A stretch of 64,000 nucleotides of DNA. Source: Mycobacteriales bacterium. Lineage in GTDB: Bacteria > Actinomycetota > Actinomycetes > Mycobacteriales > SCTD01. Shown here in pieces: positions 47,036-56,388 of this stretch (its first letter is position 1; every line of letters starts with the position of its first letter). The notes under the pieces are model-generated. The model was not told where the DNA came from, searched no databases, and was given only the letters and a program-made list of their open reading frames with translations. The translations under genes and the position numbers were made by a program. The DNA lies in assembly GCA_030697205.1 (NCBI GenBank), contig JAUYQP010000023.1, positions 1 through 64,000 on the forward strand, in the 5' to 3' direction.

Positions 47036-48487
47036 ATGACCGTCTCCCGTCGCACCTTCCTCGCCGGGGGCACCGCCGCCGGTGCCCTGCTCGTGGGGGG
47101 CGGTGGTGCGCTCGCCGCACCGCTCGGAGGAGTCGCCGCCGGCCCGTCGCGGGCCAGTCGCCTGTTCCCGGGCACCCGCCTCGCGCACGCCGACCTGCAC
47201 AACCACACGCTCTACAGCGACGGCGCCGGCGACCCCGCGCTCGCCTTCGCCTCGATGCGCGACGCCGGCCTCGACGTCGCCGCGCTGACCGACCACGCCA
47301 CGGTCGCGAAGGCGCTGCCGGCCCAGGCCGCCGAGCTCGCCTGCACCGGGCCGGAGGGCTGCGGGCTGGTCGGCATCGACGAGGGGAAGTGGCAGGCCTC
47401 GCGCGGGCTCGCCGACCAGACCAACCGCGACGGCAGCTTTGCGAGCATCCGCGGCTTCGAGTGGTCCTCGCCGACGCTGGGGCACATGAACGTGTGGTTC
47501 TCCGAGACCTGGATCGACCCCGCGTCCACGGGCGGCAACACGACCGGCGAGGGCCTCGGGCAGTTCGCCCACGACATACCCGGTCTGGGTCCTGCGATCT
47601 CTGGCCCGCTCGACGAGGCGGTGCGCGCGCTGCCCACCACGGGCACGGGCATGCGGCTGTTCCACGACTGGCTCGCGGCCGACCCGGCGCGGCCGGTGCT
47701 CGGCGGCGGGGCCGACGCGATCTTCGGCTTCAACCACCCGGGGCGCGAGCCGGGACGGTTCGGCTACTTCACCTACGACGAGCGGCTCCAGCAGCGCCTC
47801 GTGTCGCTGGAGGTCTTCAACCGCGGCGAGGACTACCTGTTCGAGGGCACCGACGCCGGCTTCGCATCACCGCTGCCGGAGTGCCTCGACGCGGGGTGGA
47901 AGGTCGGGCTGCTCGGCGTCACCGACGAGCACGGCACCGACTGGGGCTACCCCGACGGCAAGGGCCGGACCGGGCTGTGGGTGAAGGCCCTCACCCGGGC
48001 CGGCGTGCGCGAGGCGATGGAGGCCCGCCGCTTCTTCTCCACCCGGCTGCGCGGGCTGCGCGTGGACGCCTCGATGAACGGCGCCCGGATGGGCTCCACC
48101 GTCGGCTTGCGGTCGGGCGCGGCGACCTTCGCCCTCGACCTCGACCGCGGCCCGGCCTTCTACGGCAAGAAGCTCGTCGTGCAGGTCCTGCAGACCGGCC
48201 GGCCGCTGCCGACCGTCGTCGCACAGCGCACCGTCACGGTGCCGCGGCCGTCGCAGCCGGTGGTCCGCTTCACCGTGCCGCTCGACGTCGCCGACGGGCG
48301 CTGGGTGGTCCTGCGGATCTGCGACCCGTCACAGAAGGCTGACGGGCGCGCGACCACCGCCGCCTACACGACCGCGGGCAACGCGATCGCCTACACCTCG
48401 CCGTTCTTCCTCGACCCCGACCGGGCCGCGGCCGCTGCCGCCGCGCTCAGGTCCGCTGGGCGGCCTGCAGGTCCCGGAGCAGGCTGA
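47036..48487 (+). CDS. Tat-exported PHP-domain (CehA/McbA-type) metal hydrolase
   Basis: The 483-residue protein starts MTVSRRTFLAGG, a Tat signal. The PHP domain begins ADLHNHTLYSDGAGDP (residues about 51-66), followed by ALTDHA, then FNHPGREP and GVTDEHGTDWG, which supply the metal-binding His/Asp/Glu set. Members hydrolyse phospho- or carbamate esters outside the cell; the substrate is unknown. The C-terminal 130 residues are strand-rich. Its 3' end overlaps the opposite-strand SCO6745-like gene by 41 bp. Confidence 0.82.
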   Translation: MTVSRRTFLAGGTAAGALLVGGGGALAAPLGGVAAGPSRASRLFPGTRLAHADLHNHTLYSDGAGDPALAFASMRDAGLDVAALTDHATVAKALPAQAAELACTGPEGCGLVGIDEGKWQASRGLADQTNRDGSFASIRGFEWSSPTLGHMNVWFSETWIDPASTGGNTTGEGLGQFAHDIPGLGPAISGPLDEAVRALPTTGTGMRLFHDWLAADPARPVLGGGADAIFGFNHPGREPGRFGYFTYDERLQQRLVSLEVFNRGEDYLFEGTDAGFASPLPECLDAGWKVGLLGVTDEHGTDWGYPDGKGRTGLWVKALTRAGVREAMEARRFFSTRLRGLRVDASMNGARMGSTVGLRSGAATFALDLDRGPAFYGKKLVVQVLQTGRPLPTVVAQRTVTVPRPSQPVVRFTVPLDVADGRWVVLRICDPSQKADGRATTAAYTTAGNAIAYTSPFFLDPDRAAAAAAALRSAGRPAGPGAG

Positions 48488-49205
48488 CGAGCTCGGTGCG
48501 GCTGCTCTCGTCGAGCCGGGCGAAGGCAGGCTCGACGAGGTCATCGGTCAGCGCCTCGGCGGCGGCCATCCGGTCCTTCGCGGCGTCGGGGTCCGGCCAC
48601 GGCGCGTCGTCGGTGTTGGGCCAGCCGAAGAACTCCGTGTTGGTCGCGCCGTAGCGACCCGACATCACCGCCTGCAGCGGGTCGACGCCCTGCGCGGCGA
48701 CGGCGACGAGGTGGGCGCCACCGCGCAGCTCGCGACCGACCTGCAGCGCGAGCGCGAGCCGGGCGCCGTCGTCCGGCGCGGTGGTCTCCCGGGCGAGGGC
48801 GCGCCAGCCAGCGAACAGCGGCAGCCCCATGACCCCGGCACCTTCGTGGAGCTCGGTGAGCAGGTCGGCCAGCCGACCGGCTCCGGCGTACGACGCGAAC
48901 TGCTCCGTGCCGTAGCGCGTGCAGCAGTCGGCGTACTCCTTGGCTGCCTGCGTCGGGCTCATGACATCGCGGCCCTTGTCCCAGGCCTTGGTCTGCAGCG
49001 CCGGCGGGAAGAAGCCGAACGCCGCGACGACCACCGAGGCGTCGCAGTCGCCGAGGACCCCGCCGCGGCCGAGGTGGTAGAAGCTCCAGCCGTGCAAGCC
49101 CAGCTCGGCGCCGCGCGCGTGGGTCTCGGTGGCGAACATGAAGGCCCCGCCGAGCCGGCCGACCGGGCCGGCGGCGCCGCGGACCGCGTCGCGGGGGCTC
49201 GTCAC
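48447..49205 (-). CDS. SCO6745-family (SalK-like) protein
   Basis: The 252-residue soluble protein contains VVVAAFGFFPPALQTKAW, GLHGWSFYHLGRGGVLGD and GRYGATNTEFFGWP, which recall the widespread actinobacterial SCO6745/SalK-like family, whose function is unknown. The ATG at 49205 overlaps the dapF stop (ATGA), so it is translated with dapF. Its end overlaps the PHP gene tail-to-tail. Confidence 0.65.
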   Translation of the reverse strand: MTSPRDAVRGAAGPVGRLGGAFMFATETHARGAELGLHGWSFYHLGRGGVLGDCDASVVVAAFGFFPPALQTKAWDKGRDVMSPTQAAKEYADCCTRYGTEQFASYAGAGRLADLLTELHEGAGVMGLPLFAGWRALARETTAPDDGARLALALQVGRELRGGAHLVAVAAQGVDPLQAVMSGRYGATNTEFFGWPNTDDAPWPDPDAAKDRMAAAEALTDDLVEPAFARLDESSRTELVSLLRDLQAAQRT

Positions 49206-50029
49206 CGCTGGTCCAGCCAGTCGCGGCGCAGCTCGCCCTCGGCGACGATCACCGCTGGTCCGCGCAGGGTGACGTGGCCGTCCTCCTGCCAGGTGACGTC
49301 GAGCGTGCCCCCCGGGACGTCGACCCGGTGGGCGGTGCCGCGTGGGGTGCAGGTCCGCAGGGCGGTCGCGACGACGGCCGCGCAGGCTCCGGTGCCGCAG
49401 GAGCGGGTCTCACCGACGCCGCGCTCGTGCACGCGCATCGCGATGTGGTGCTCGGCGAGGTCGGCGACGTACTCGACGTTGAGGTCCTTGCGGCTCGGGT
49501 CGAGCACCCCGAGCGCGTCGACGTCGGCGACGTGGACGACGGCGTGCGGGTTGCCCATGTCCACGGCGGTCGCGAGCAGGCCGTCGATCTCGACCGGCTC
49601 CCCCACGACCGCGCGGCCCATGTCGACGGTGACGGGACCGCCACCGGGGCTGACGTCGACGCGCTTGACGCCGCCGCGGGTCGCGAGGTTCATCTCACCG
49701 GGGCGGGCGAGGCCGGCGTCGACGAGGAAACGGGCGTAGACCCGGACGCCGTTGCCGCACATCTCCGCGACCGACCCGTCGGCGTTGCGGTAGTCCATGA
49801 ACCAGCGCGCCTCGCCCTCCCCTGTGCCGGCGAAGACCGACCCGTCGGGGTCGAGCTCGGCGGGGACCACGCGCAGCACCCCGTCGGCACCGATCCCGGC
49901 GCGCCGGTCGCACAGCCGGCGCACGAGGTCCGCGTCGAGCTTGAGGGTGCCGTCGAGGTCCGGCAGCAGCACGAAGTCGTTCTCCGTGCCGTGGCCCTTG
50001 AGGTAGCGGATACCGGTGCCGGGGATCAC
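49202..50029 (-). CDS. dapF: Diaminopimelate epimerase
   Basis: DapF converts LL- to meso-diaminopimelate for lysine and peptidoglycan synthesis. The 275-residue protein has both catalytic Cys, Cys91 in AEMCGNGVR and Cys211 in RSCGTGACA, with the N-terminal KGHGTENDF block. Length is normal. It lies in the miaA-dapF-hflX neighbourhood typical of actinobacteria, here with an EAL gene and a CocE-type gene inserted between it and miaA. Confidence 0.96.
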   Translation of the reverse strand: MIPGTGIRYLKGHGTENDFVLLPDLDGTLKLDADLVRRLCDRRAGIGADGVLRVVPAELDPDGSVFAGTGEGEARWFMDYRNADGSVAEMCGNGVRVYARFLVDAGLARPGEMNLATRGGVKRVDVSPGGGPVTVDMGRAVVGEPVEIDGLLATAVDMGNPHAVVHVADVDALGVLDPSRKDLNVEYVADLAEHHIAMRVHERGVGETRSCGTGACAAVVATALRTCTPRGTAHRVDVPGGTLDVTWQEDGHVTLRGPAVIVAEGELRRDWLDQR

Positions 50030-50277
50030 GCGTCCACCCTACGGCGGGACCGCGAGATGATCACCATCGACGACGCGCCGCGGATCCGCGCGAGATGATC
50101 AGACACGATGTACGCCGGGGGCGGCCGCCGGTGACGTCGGCTCACGGCCGCGGTGGTCGACGCGGACGCCCGCCTCGTCGGCGTACTCCTGAGGGGTGGC
50201 TGATCGTCTCGCGACGACACACCGGCGCGGCTCGAGAGTGGATCACCATCGCCGCAACCATGGTGATCATCTCGCAC
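50030..50277. repeat. Intergenic repeats with GCGAGATGATCA units
   Basis: This 248-bp gap holds three copies of GCGAGATGATCA: 50052-50063, 50090-50101 and, inverted, 50264-50275. Copies one and three extend to a 16-bp perfect inverted repeat (GCGAGATGATCACCAT at 50052-50067 and its complement at 50260-50275). A longer related stretch, GATCACCAYGGTTGCGGCG, recurs near 57345-57363. It looks like a dispersed intergenic repeat. No gene is present. Confidence 0.65.
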
Positions 50278-51105
50278 TCAGTCGGTGCGGGGCTCCGGCA
50301 CGTAGACGGCGCCCCGCCAGCCGGCGCCCTGGGACAGCAGCCAGCGGGCCCGGTCGGCGCGCTGCGGGCTGGCGAAGAGGAACCCGTGGGCGCGGTCGCA
50401 CCCGAGCTCGGTGAGCCGGGCGCTCTCCGACCAGGACTCGACGCCCTCCGCGACGACGTAGAGCCCGCGGGCGTGCGCGAGCGAGATCACGCTCGCCACG
50501 ATGGTGTCGTCGTCGAGGTCGCCGCCGACGCCGCGGACGTAGCGGTGGTCGAGCTTGACCGCGTCGAGCGGGAGGTCGGCGAAGGCGCCGAGCGTGGAGT
50601 ACCACGTGCCGAAGTCGTCGACGGCGAGCGCGACACCGGCGGAGCGCAGCTCGCAGAGCACCTCGACCGCGCGCCCCCCGAGCATCGCGAGCGAAGCCTC
50701 GGTGACCTCGAGGCCGAGCGCCCCGAAGGGCAGCCCGGCGTCGGCGACCGCGACGGCGACGAGATCGGCGAAGCCCTTGCTCGCGAGCTGGGCCGGCGAC
50801 ACGTTGATCCACAGCTGTCGGTCCTCGCCGGGGATGTCCCGCCAGCGAGCGGCTTCCGCAGCGGCCTCGAAGAGCACCCACTCCCCGATGGAGACGATGT
50901 CACCGCTGCGCTCGGCGAGGTCGAGGAAGTCCAGCGGCATGAGGACCCCGAGCTCACCGCGGTGCCAGCGCAGCAGGCCCTCCATGGCGACGATCCGACC
51001 CGTGTCGAGGTCGACCTCGGGCTGGTACAGCAGCTCGAGCGTGCCGTCATGGGCACAGCGCCGCAGCGCCGCGAGGTCCTCGGTGCGGAGAAGAGTGGCC
51101 GTCAT
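50278..51105 (-). CDS. EAL-domain cyclic-di-GMP phosphodiesterase-like protein
   Basis: The 275-residue protein is a lone EAL domain. The signature reads MEGLLRWH (Glu42; EGL variant of EAL). The other metal and catalytic positions are visible: WINVSP, LEVTEAS, AVDDFGTWYSTL (Asp pair; loop 6 FGTW instead of FGTG), VKLDHRYV and AEGVES. Hydrolysis of c-di-GMP to pGpG is therefore plausible. There is no sensor domain or TM segment. ATG 51105 was chosen; an ATG 36 bases upstream is possible. Confidence 0.82.
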   Translation of the reverse strand: MTATLLRTEDLAALRRCAHDGTLELLYQPEVDLDTGRIVAMEGLLRWHRGELGVLMPLDFLDLAERSGDIVSIGEWVLFEAAAEAARWRDIPGEDRQLWINVSPAQLASKGFADLVAVAVADAGLPFGALGLEVTEASLAMLGGRAVEVLCELRSAGVALAVDDFGTWYSTLGAFADLPLDAVKLDHRYVRGVGGDLDDDTIVASVISLAHARGLYVVAEGVESWSESARLTELGCDRAHGFLFASPQRADRARWLLSQGAGWRGAVYVPEPRTD

Positions 51106-51176
51106 GGACCGATGATCAGCCCGCCCACGGGTGAGGAACATGGCCCAGCGGGACCACCGGACGGGCGCAGTTCGGA

Positions 51177-53069
51177 CTACTTCGCGATCGGGAGCCGGAC
51201 GGTGGACTGGCTGCCGAGCTGCACGGAGACGTCTCCGCCGGTCATCGCGCCGAGGGTCCCGCCGAGGTCGTTGCCGAAGGTCACCCGCAGCCGGTGGCCC
51301 TTCTTCAGGACGTAGTCGAGGGGCAGCGAGGGGAAGGTCGTCCGGGTCATGGTGCCGGGCACGACAAGGATCGGCGTCGTGGGAGTGGACATGCCGCGCG
51401 GCTCGATCTCGTCGCTGTAGGCCGCACGGGCGAAGCCGTAGGAGATCGTGAACGGCCCGTCGAGCTCGCCGTCGAGGATGCGGTCGGAGGCCGCCTCGTC
51501 GTCCGCGGCGTCCGGGGGCAGGTCGTCGATCTGGACCGTGAGGGTCGTGTCCGGACCGGTCAGGGTGTAGGCGAGGTCGAACACCACCTGCCCCGACAGC
51601 CTGGTCGCCTTCTTCACCGGCGCGGCCACGAAGGCCTGGGTCGCCGGGGCGCTGCTCGGACCGTCGGACCAGCTGACCTCGCCCTCGCGACCGGAGCCGG
51701 TGACGAGCGCGCCGCCGGCGGCAAGCGACAGCGACTGGTCACGGCTCGCGACCGGCCACGACCGGCTGCCGGCCCAGCGGCCGTCGGCGCCCTGGACCTC
51801 GACGGTCGGGGTGTCGAGCGCGCCGGCCTTGAGGCCCTTGAGGAACTGCGCCCACCAGCGGTGGGTCGCGTCGCGGTAGGCCTTCTGGAAGGTGAAGGGC
51901 AGGACGTGGCCGCCGCGGGTCGCGGTCTCCTCGTCGGGGCTGTCCGGGTCGACGTGGTCGCCGTTGAGCAGCCACATCTTCTTCGGGGCCTTCTTCGGCA
52001 GCGCGGTCCACAGGTGGCCCGCGTTGTTGGTCTTCACGTTGAAGTCGTAGAGGCCGTGGATGATGAAGACGGCCGCCTTGGTGCCCTTGGCGTCCTTGAC
52101 GAAGTCACGCTCGGACCAGTGCGGGTTGGTGGCGTCCTGGTAGGTCGGCGCGTAGCCCGCGTCGGCCGCGAGCCCGAGGGTCGGGATGCAGGCCTTGCGC
52201 TGGGCGATGCGGACCGCGGTGAGCGGGTCCGACGTGCCGCTGTTCTGGATGTCCTGAGCGGCGTAGAGCGCGGTGAAGGCCGCCGGGGTCGCGACGTGGC
52301 CTGCGGACGGGACGCCGTTGAGGAAGTGGTAGTCGTACCAGCGGTCGATCGCGCGGATCGGGATGATCGCCGCGACGGCGCTCTTGTGCCGGCCGCTGAT
52401 CGGCTGCTCGACGGCCGCGCCGTTGGCGATCGTCCCGTCGTAAGAGCCACCGGTGAGGCCGACCTTGCCGTTGCTCCACGTCTGGTCGGCGATGAAGTCG
52501 ACGACGTCCACGGCGTCGAAGACCTCGTCGCGGTCGCCGTAGGCCTGGCAGCCGCTGGTGTTGCGGGTCCCGCGCAGGTCCATCAGCGCCACGGCGTAGC
52601 CGCGCGGCACGAAGTAGTCGTCGTAGAACTCGGGGAAGGCCGACGCCGTCGCGCACAGCGGGTCGCCGATACCGGGCTGGTGGGCGGTCTTGCAGTTGCC
52701 CTCCCACCCGCGGCCGAGGGTGTTGAAGTAGGGCGAGGCGTCCATGATCGTCGGGACCTTGACGCCCGGCTTGGTCCTCGGCCGGATGATGTCGACCCAG
52801 ATCGTGTCGATGCCGTTGCGGCTCGGGACCTGCGCGTGCTCGACGACGGCGTCCTTGAGGCTGTAGCGCACCGGGTCGAGCTTCGCCATGTCGGGCAGCT
52901 TCTTCGTCGAGGCCTTGCCGGGCAGCGCGGACGTGCTGCGCACCGGGCCGGTCGTCGTGCCGTTGCTGGTGTCGGCGGCGACATGGCCGGTATGGGCGCC
53001 GGAGGTCCCGGCGAGGGGCACGACGACGGAGGCCGCGACGGCGACGGCGAGCAGGCGGGTCAGGCGCAT
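51177..53069 (-). CDS. Secreted CocE/NonD (S15) family hydrolase, copy 2
   Basis: The 630-residue exported serine hydrolase has a signal peptide to about residue 25, an alpha/beta domain with MDLRGTRNTSGC and nucleophile Ser209 in GGSYDGT (the standard GxSYxG), and a C-terminal jelly-roll domain. It belongs to the Xaa-Pro dipeptidyl-peptidase/cocaine esterase group. It is only distantly similar to copy 1 at 27781-29490, but both carry the same 28-nt motif 8 bp before the ATG. Confidence 0.87.
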   Translation of the reverse strand: MRLTRLLAVAVAASVVVPLAGTSGAHTGHVAADTSNGTTTGPVRSTSALPGKASTKKLPDMAKLDPVRYSLKDAVVEHAQVPSRNGIDTIWVDIIRPRTKPGVKVPTIMDASPYFNTLGRGWEGNCKTAHQPGIGDPLCATASAFPEFYDDYFVPRGYAVALMDLRGTRNTSGCQAYGDRDEVFDAVDVVDFIADQTWSNGKVGLTGGSYDGTIANGAAVEQPISGRHKSAVAAIIPIRAIDRWYDYHFLNGVPSAGHVATPAAFTALYAAQDIQNSGTSDPLTAVRIAQRKACIPTLGLAADAGYAPTYQDATNPHWSERDFVKDAKGTKAAVFIIHGLYDFNVKTNNAGHLWTALPKKAPKKMWLLNGDHVDPDSPDEETATRGGHVLPFTFQKAYRDATHRWWAQFLKGLKAGALDTPTVEVQGADGRWAGSRSWPVASRDQSLSLAAGGALVTGSGREGEVSWSDGPSSAPATQAFVAAPVKKATRLSGQVVFDLAYTLTGPDTTLTVQIDDLPPDAADDEAASDRILDGELDGPFTISYGFARAAYSDEIEPRGMSTPTTPILVVPGTMTRTTFPSLPLDYVLKKGHRLRVTFGNDLGGTLGAMTGGDVSVQLGSQSTVRLPIAK

Positions 53070-53077
53070 CCGGACCT

Positions 53078-53105
53078 GTTCGCCACGCGCGCCCGACCTC
53101 CTGCC
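53078..53105 (-). promoter_or_regulatory. Shared 28-nt upstream motif, copy c
   Basis: The minus strand reads GGCAGGAGG ... CGTGGCGAAC, ending 8 nt before the second CocE-type ATG, the same distance as at the first CocE-type gene. It lies in the 48-bp gap after miaA. Confidence 0.45.
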
Positions 53106-53117
53106 GGGTCAGGCCGC

Positions 53118-54008
53118 TCAGCCCGCGAGCTGCATTGCCTGCCCGACGAGGTCGGGTGCGGAGCCGTCGAGCCAGGTCACGCGCGGGTCGCGCCGGAACC
53201 ACCCCCGCTGCCGCTTGACGAACCGCCGGGTCGCCGCCTTCGTCGCCTCCCGCGCCGCGTCGGGCGTGAGCGTGCCGTCGAGCATCGCGAGCACCTGCGC
53301 GTAGCCCAGCGCCCGCGAGGCCGTGACGCCCGCCCGCAGGTCGGGCAGCAGCGACTCCACCTCCTCGACCAGGCCGGTGGCCCACATCCGGTCGACGCGC
53401 AGGTCGGTGCGGTCGGCGAGGTCGGCGCGGTCGACCCCGACGTAGGTCGTCTCGTAGTGCGCGGCGTAGCTCGTCATCCGCCCAGGCATCTGCCCCGTCA
53501 GCGCCACCACCTCGAGCGCGCGCACGACCCGCCGCCCGTTGGTCGGCTCCATCCGCTCGGCCGCGGCCGGGTCGAGGGCCGCGAGCCGGGCGTGCAGCAC
53601 GAGCGGGCCGACCTCGTCGAGCTCGGCCTCGAGCGCCGCCCTGACCTCGGGGTCGGTGCCGGGGAAGTCCAGCTGGTCCAGGGCCGCGCGCAGGTAGAGC
53701 CCGCTGCCACCGACGAGGACCGCCGTGGTGCCGGCCGCGAGAAGGGCGTCGACCCGCTCGCGACACAGGACCTGGTACGCCGCGGCCGTCGCCGTCACGG
53801 TGACGTCCCAGACGTCGAGCAGGTGGTGCGGCACTCCCCCGCGCTCGGCCTCGGTCAGCTTGGCGGTCCCGACGTCCATCCCCCGGTAGAGCTGCATCGA
53901 GTCGGCGTTGACGACCTCCCCGCCGAGCGCGCGGGCGAGCGCCACGCCGAGGTCGGACTTGCCGGCCGCGGTCGGCCCGACAACCGCCAGCACGCGTGGT
54001 CGGGTCAC
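53118..54008 (-). CDS. miaA: tRNA dimethylallyltransferase
   Basis: MiaA adds the dimethylallyl group to A37 of tRNAs reading U-starting codons, the substrate later modified by MiaB. The 296-residue protein has the P-loop VVGPTAAGKSDLG (about 9-21), NADSMQLYRGMDVGTAK, and VLVGGSGLYLRAALD. The C-terminal R.FVKRQRGWFRRD block is also present. The GTG at 54008 gives the standard N-terminus. It is divergent from gluA with a 64-bp gap. Confidence 0.95.
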   Translation of the reverse strand: MTRPRVLAVVGPTAAGKSDLGVALARALGGEVVNADSMQLYRGMDVGTAKLTEAERGGVPHHLLDVWDVTVTATAAAYQVLCRERVDALLAAGTTAVLVGGSGLYLRAALDQLDFPGTDPEVRAALEAELDEVGPLVLHARLAALDPAAAERMEPTNGRRVVRALEVVALTGQMPGRMTSYAAHYETTYVGVDRADLADRTDLRVDRMWATGLVEEVESLLPDLRAGVTASRALGYAQVLAMLDGTLTPDAAREATKAATRRFVKRQRGWFRRDPRVTWLDGSAPDLVGQAMQLAG

Positions 54009-54072
54009 GCTTGTGACACTAACGAGCGTCGCTGTGCGCGGTTCGTGACATCCGTCCGCTAGGTTCCGCGTC

Positions 54073-54819
54073 GTGACGGAGCATGCGCCGCTGGTCGTGC
54101 TGGACAAGGTGGACAAGCACTTCGGGGCCCTGCACGCCCTGAAGTCGGTCGACCTGTCGGTGGCGCGCGGCGAGGTCGTGGTCGTCATCGGCCCGTCCGG
54201 CTCCGGCAAGTCGACCTTGTGCCGCTGCATCAACCGGCTCGAGACCATCGATGGCGGGCGCGTGCTCGTCGACGGCGTACCCCTCCCTGCGGAAGGCCGT
54301 GAGCTGGCAAAGCTCCGGGCCGACATCGGCATGGTCTTCCAGTCGTTCAACCTCTTCGCCCACAAGAGCGTCCTCGACAACGTCACGCTCGGCCCCATCA
54401 AGGTCCGCGGCGTGCCGCGGGTCGAGGCCGAGAAGACCGCCCGCGAACTGCTCGACCGGGTCGGCATCGGTGACAAGGCCGACCGGATGCCGGCTCAGCT
54501 GTCCGGCGGGCAGCAGCAGCGCGCCGCGATCGCCCGCGCTCTCGCGATGCAGCCCAAGGTGATGCTGTTCGACGAGCCGACCTCCGCGCTCGACCCGGAG
54601 TACGTCCGCGAGGTCCTCGACGTCATGAAGGACCTCGCCGCCGACGGCATGACGATGATCGTCGTCACCCACGAGATGGGCTTCGCCCGACAGGCCGCCG
54701 ACCGGGTCGTCTTCATGGACGCCGGCGAGATCGTCGAGGACGCGACCCCCGACGCCTTCTTCACCCGACCGAAGAGCGCGCGCGCCAGGGACTTCCTGGC
54801 CGCGATCCTGACCCACTGA
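54073..54819 (+). CDS. gluA: Glutamate-type ABC transporter ATP-binding protein
   Basis: The 248-residue ATPase has Walker [11 protein letters not shown]-loop [11 protein letters not shown], signature LSGGQQQR and Walker [15 protein letters not shown], with a switch His in VVTHEM. It matches the polar amino-acid subfamily (GlnQ/GluA). It starts at a GTG and heads the gluABCD operon; the substrate is inferred from similarity to corynebacterial GluABCD. Confidence 0.93.
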   Translation: MTEHAPLVVLDKVDKHFGALHALKSVDLSVARGEVVVVIGPSGSGKSTLCRCINRLETIDGGRVLVDGVPLPAEGRELAKLRADIGMVFQSFNLFAHKSVLDNVTLGPIKVRGVPRVEAEKTARELLDRVGIGDKADRMPAQLSGGQQQRAAIARALAMQPKVMLFDEPTSALDPEYVREVLDVMKDLAADGMTMIVVTHEMGFARQAADRVVFMDAGEIVEDATPDAFFTRPKSARARDFLAAILTH

Positions 54820-54856
54820 CCCGGGCACCACGCACATCACCCTGGAGGGGACCCGC

Positions 54857-55717
54857 ATGAAGACCACCCGACTCCGCCTCACCGCCGCCTGCGCGGCCCT
54901 GGCGCTGGCCGCCGTGGGCTGCGGCGACGACGGCGACGACGTCTCCACGCCGGACACGAAGCCGACCTTCGCGGCCGGCTCGACGATGGAGAAGATTCAG
55001 AAGGCCGGCGTGCTCAAGGTCGGCACGAAGTTCGACCAGCCGCTCTACGGCGAGAAGCAGATCAACGGCGACATCACCGGCTTCGACGTCGAGATCGCCA
55101 AGATCGTCGCGAAGGCGATCGGCGTGAAGGCGGAGTTCCAGGAGGCGGTCTCGAAGAACCGCGAGCCGTTCATCAAGGCCGGCACCGTCGACATCGTCGT
55201 CGCGACCTACACGATCAACGACAAGCGCAAGCTCGAGGTCTCCTTCGCCGGGCCGTACTACCAGACCGGCCAGTCGATCCTCGTCAAGGACGACAACACC
55301 GACATCACCAAGAAGGAGGACCTCGCCGGCAAGCGGGTGTGCTCCGTCGAGGGCTCCACGCCGGCCGAGAACGTCAAGAAGCTCGTCCCGACCGCGAAGT
55401 TGACGCTGCTCGCCGCCTACGGCGAGTGCGTCGAGGGCATGAAGAACGACCAGATCGACGCGGTCACGACCGACGAGGCGATCCTGCTCGGCCTGGTCAG
55501 CAAGAACACGGACTTCAAGATGAAGGTCGTCGGGGAGCAGTTCTCCGAGGAGCCCTACGGCATCGGCCTCGCCAAGGACGACAAGGCGTTCCGCGACTTC
55601 ATCAACGACGCCATCGAGAAGGCGGTCGCCGACGGCACCTACAAGGCGGCGTACGACGCCACCGTCGGCAAGGTCGCGCCCGAGATGCCGGCTCCGCCGA
55701 CCATCGTCCGCTACTGA
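54857..55717 (+). CDS. gluB: Glutamate-type ABC transporter substrate-binding lipoprotein
   Basis: The 286-residue lipoprotein has a signal peptide with lipobox AAVGC (Cys22) and a two-lobe solute-binding domain (VLKVGTKFDQPLYGEK; FDVEIAKIVAKAIGV; DIVVATYTINDKRK; GKRVCSVEGSTPAENV). This is the GluB/GlnH family, which captures glutamate or glutamine outside the membrane. It has a good Shine-Dalgarno (GGAGGGG) and lies 37 bp after gluA. Confidence 0.93.
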   Translation: MKTTRLRLTAACAALALAAVGCGDDGDDVSTPDTKPTFAAGSTMEKIQKAGVLKVGTKFDQPLYGEKQINGDITGFDVEIAKIVAKAIGVKAEFQEAVSKNREPFIKAGTVDIVVATYTINDKRKLEVSFAGPYYQTGQSILVKDDNTDITKKEDLAGKRVCSVEGSTPAENVKKLVPTAKLTLLAAYGECVEGMKNDQIDAVTTDEAILLGLVSKNTDFKMKVVGEQFSEEPYGIGLAKDDKAFRDFINDAIEKAVADGTYKAAYDATVGKVAPEMPAPPTIVRY

Positions 55718-55737
55718 TCCGCTAGCCCCCTGGCCCC

Positions 55738-56388
55738 GTGAAGCTGTCCACGTTCACCGACAACCTCGGCGCCTACGCCGAGGGCATCGTCGGCACGCTG
55801 GCCATCACCGGGGTCTCGGCCGTCGGAGCGCTCGCGCTCGGCACCGTGCTCGCCGCCATGCGGGTGAGCCCGGTGCCGAGCCTGCGCGCCGCCGGCCTCG
55901 TCTACGTCGAGACCTTCCGCAACTTCCCGCTGCCGGTCGTCGTCGTGCTCTTCGCGTTCGGCCTGCCCAAGGTCGTCCCCGTCACGAGCTTCTTCGTGCT
56001 GCTGTGCCTCGGGGTCGCGCTCTACCACGCGGCCTTCGTCTGCGAGGCCCTGCGCTCCGGCATCAACTCCGTCGCCGTCGGCCAGGGCGAGGCGGCGCGC
56101 GCCATCGGGTTGGGCTTCCGCCAGACCCTCACCCTCGTCGTCCTGCCGCAGGCCTTCCGCACCGTCATCCCACCGCTCGGCAACGTCCTCATCGCGCTGA
56201 CCAAGAACACCTCGATCGCCTACGCCGTCGACGTCAGCGACATCACCAACGTCAGCGAGACCGTCACCACCCAGACCGTCGACCCGCTCGGCGCTCTGCT
56301 CGGCGCGGCGGTCTGCTACCTCGTCCTCACCCTGCCCACCGGGCTCTACCTCGGCCGGCTCGAGCGGCAACAGGCGTTTGCCCGATGA
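55738..56388 (+). CDS. gluC: Glutamate-type ABC transporter permease GluC
   Basis: The 216-residue permease has about five TM helices and the HisMQ-type EAA loop (GQGEAARAIGLGFRQTLTLVVLPQ). It pairs with GluD to form the channel. It starts at the GTG at 55738 and overlaps gluD by ATGA. Family and position are clear. Confidence 0.92.
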   Translation: MKLSTFTDNLGAYAEGIVGTLAITGVSAVGALALGTVLAAMRVSPVPSLRAAGLVYVETFRNFPLPVVVVLFAFGLPKVVPVTSFFVLLCLGVALYHAAFVCEALRSGINSVAVGQGEAARAIGLGFRQTLTLVVLPQAFRTVIPPLGNVLIALTKNTSIAYAVDVSDITNVSETVTTQTVDPLGALLGAAVCYLVLTLPTGLYLGRLERQQAFAR

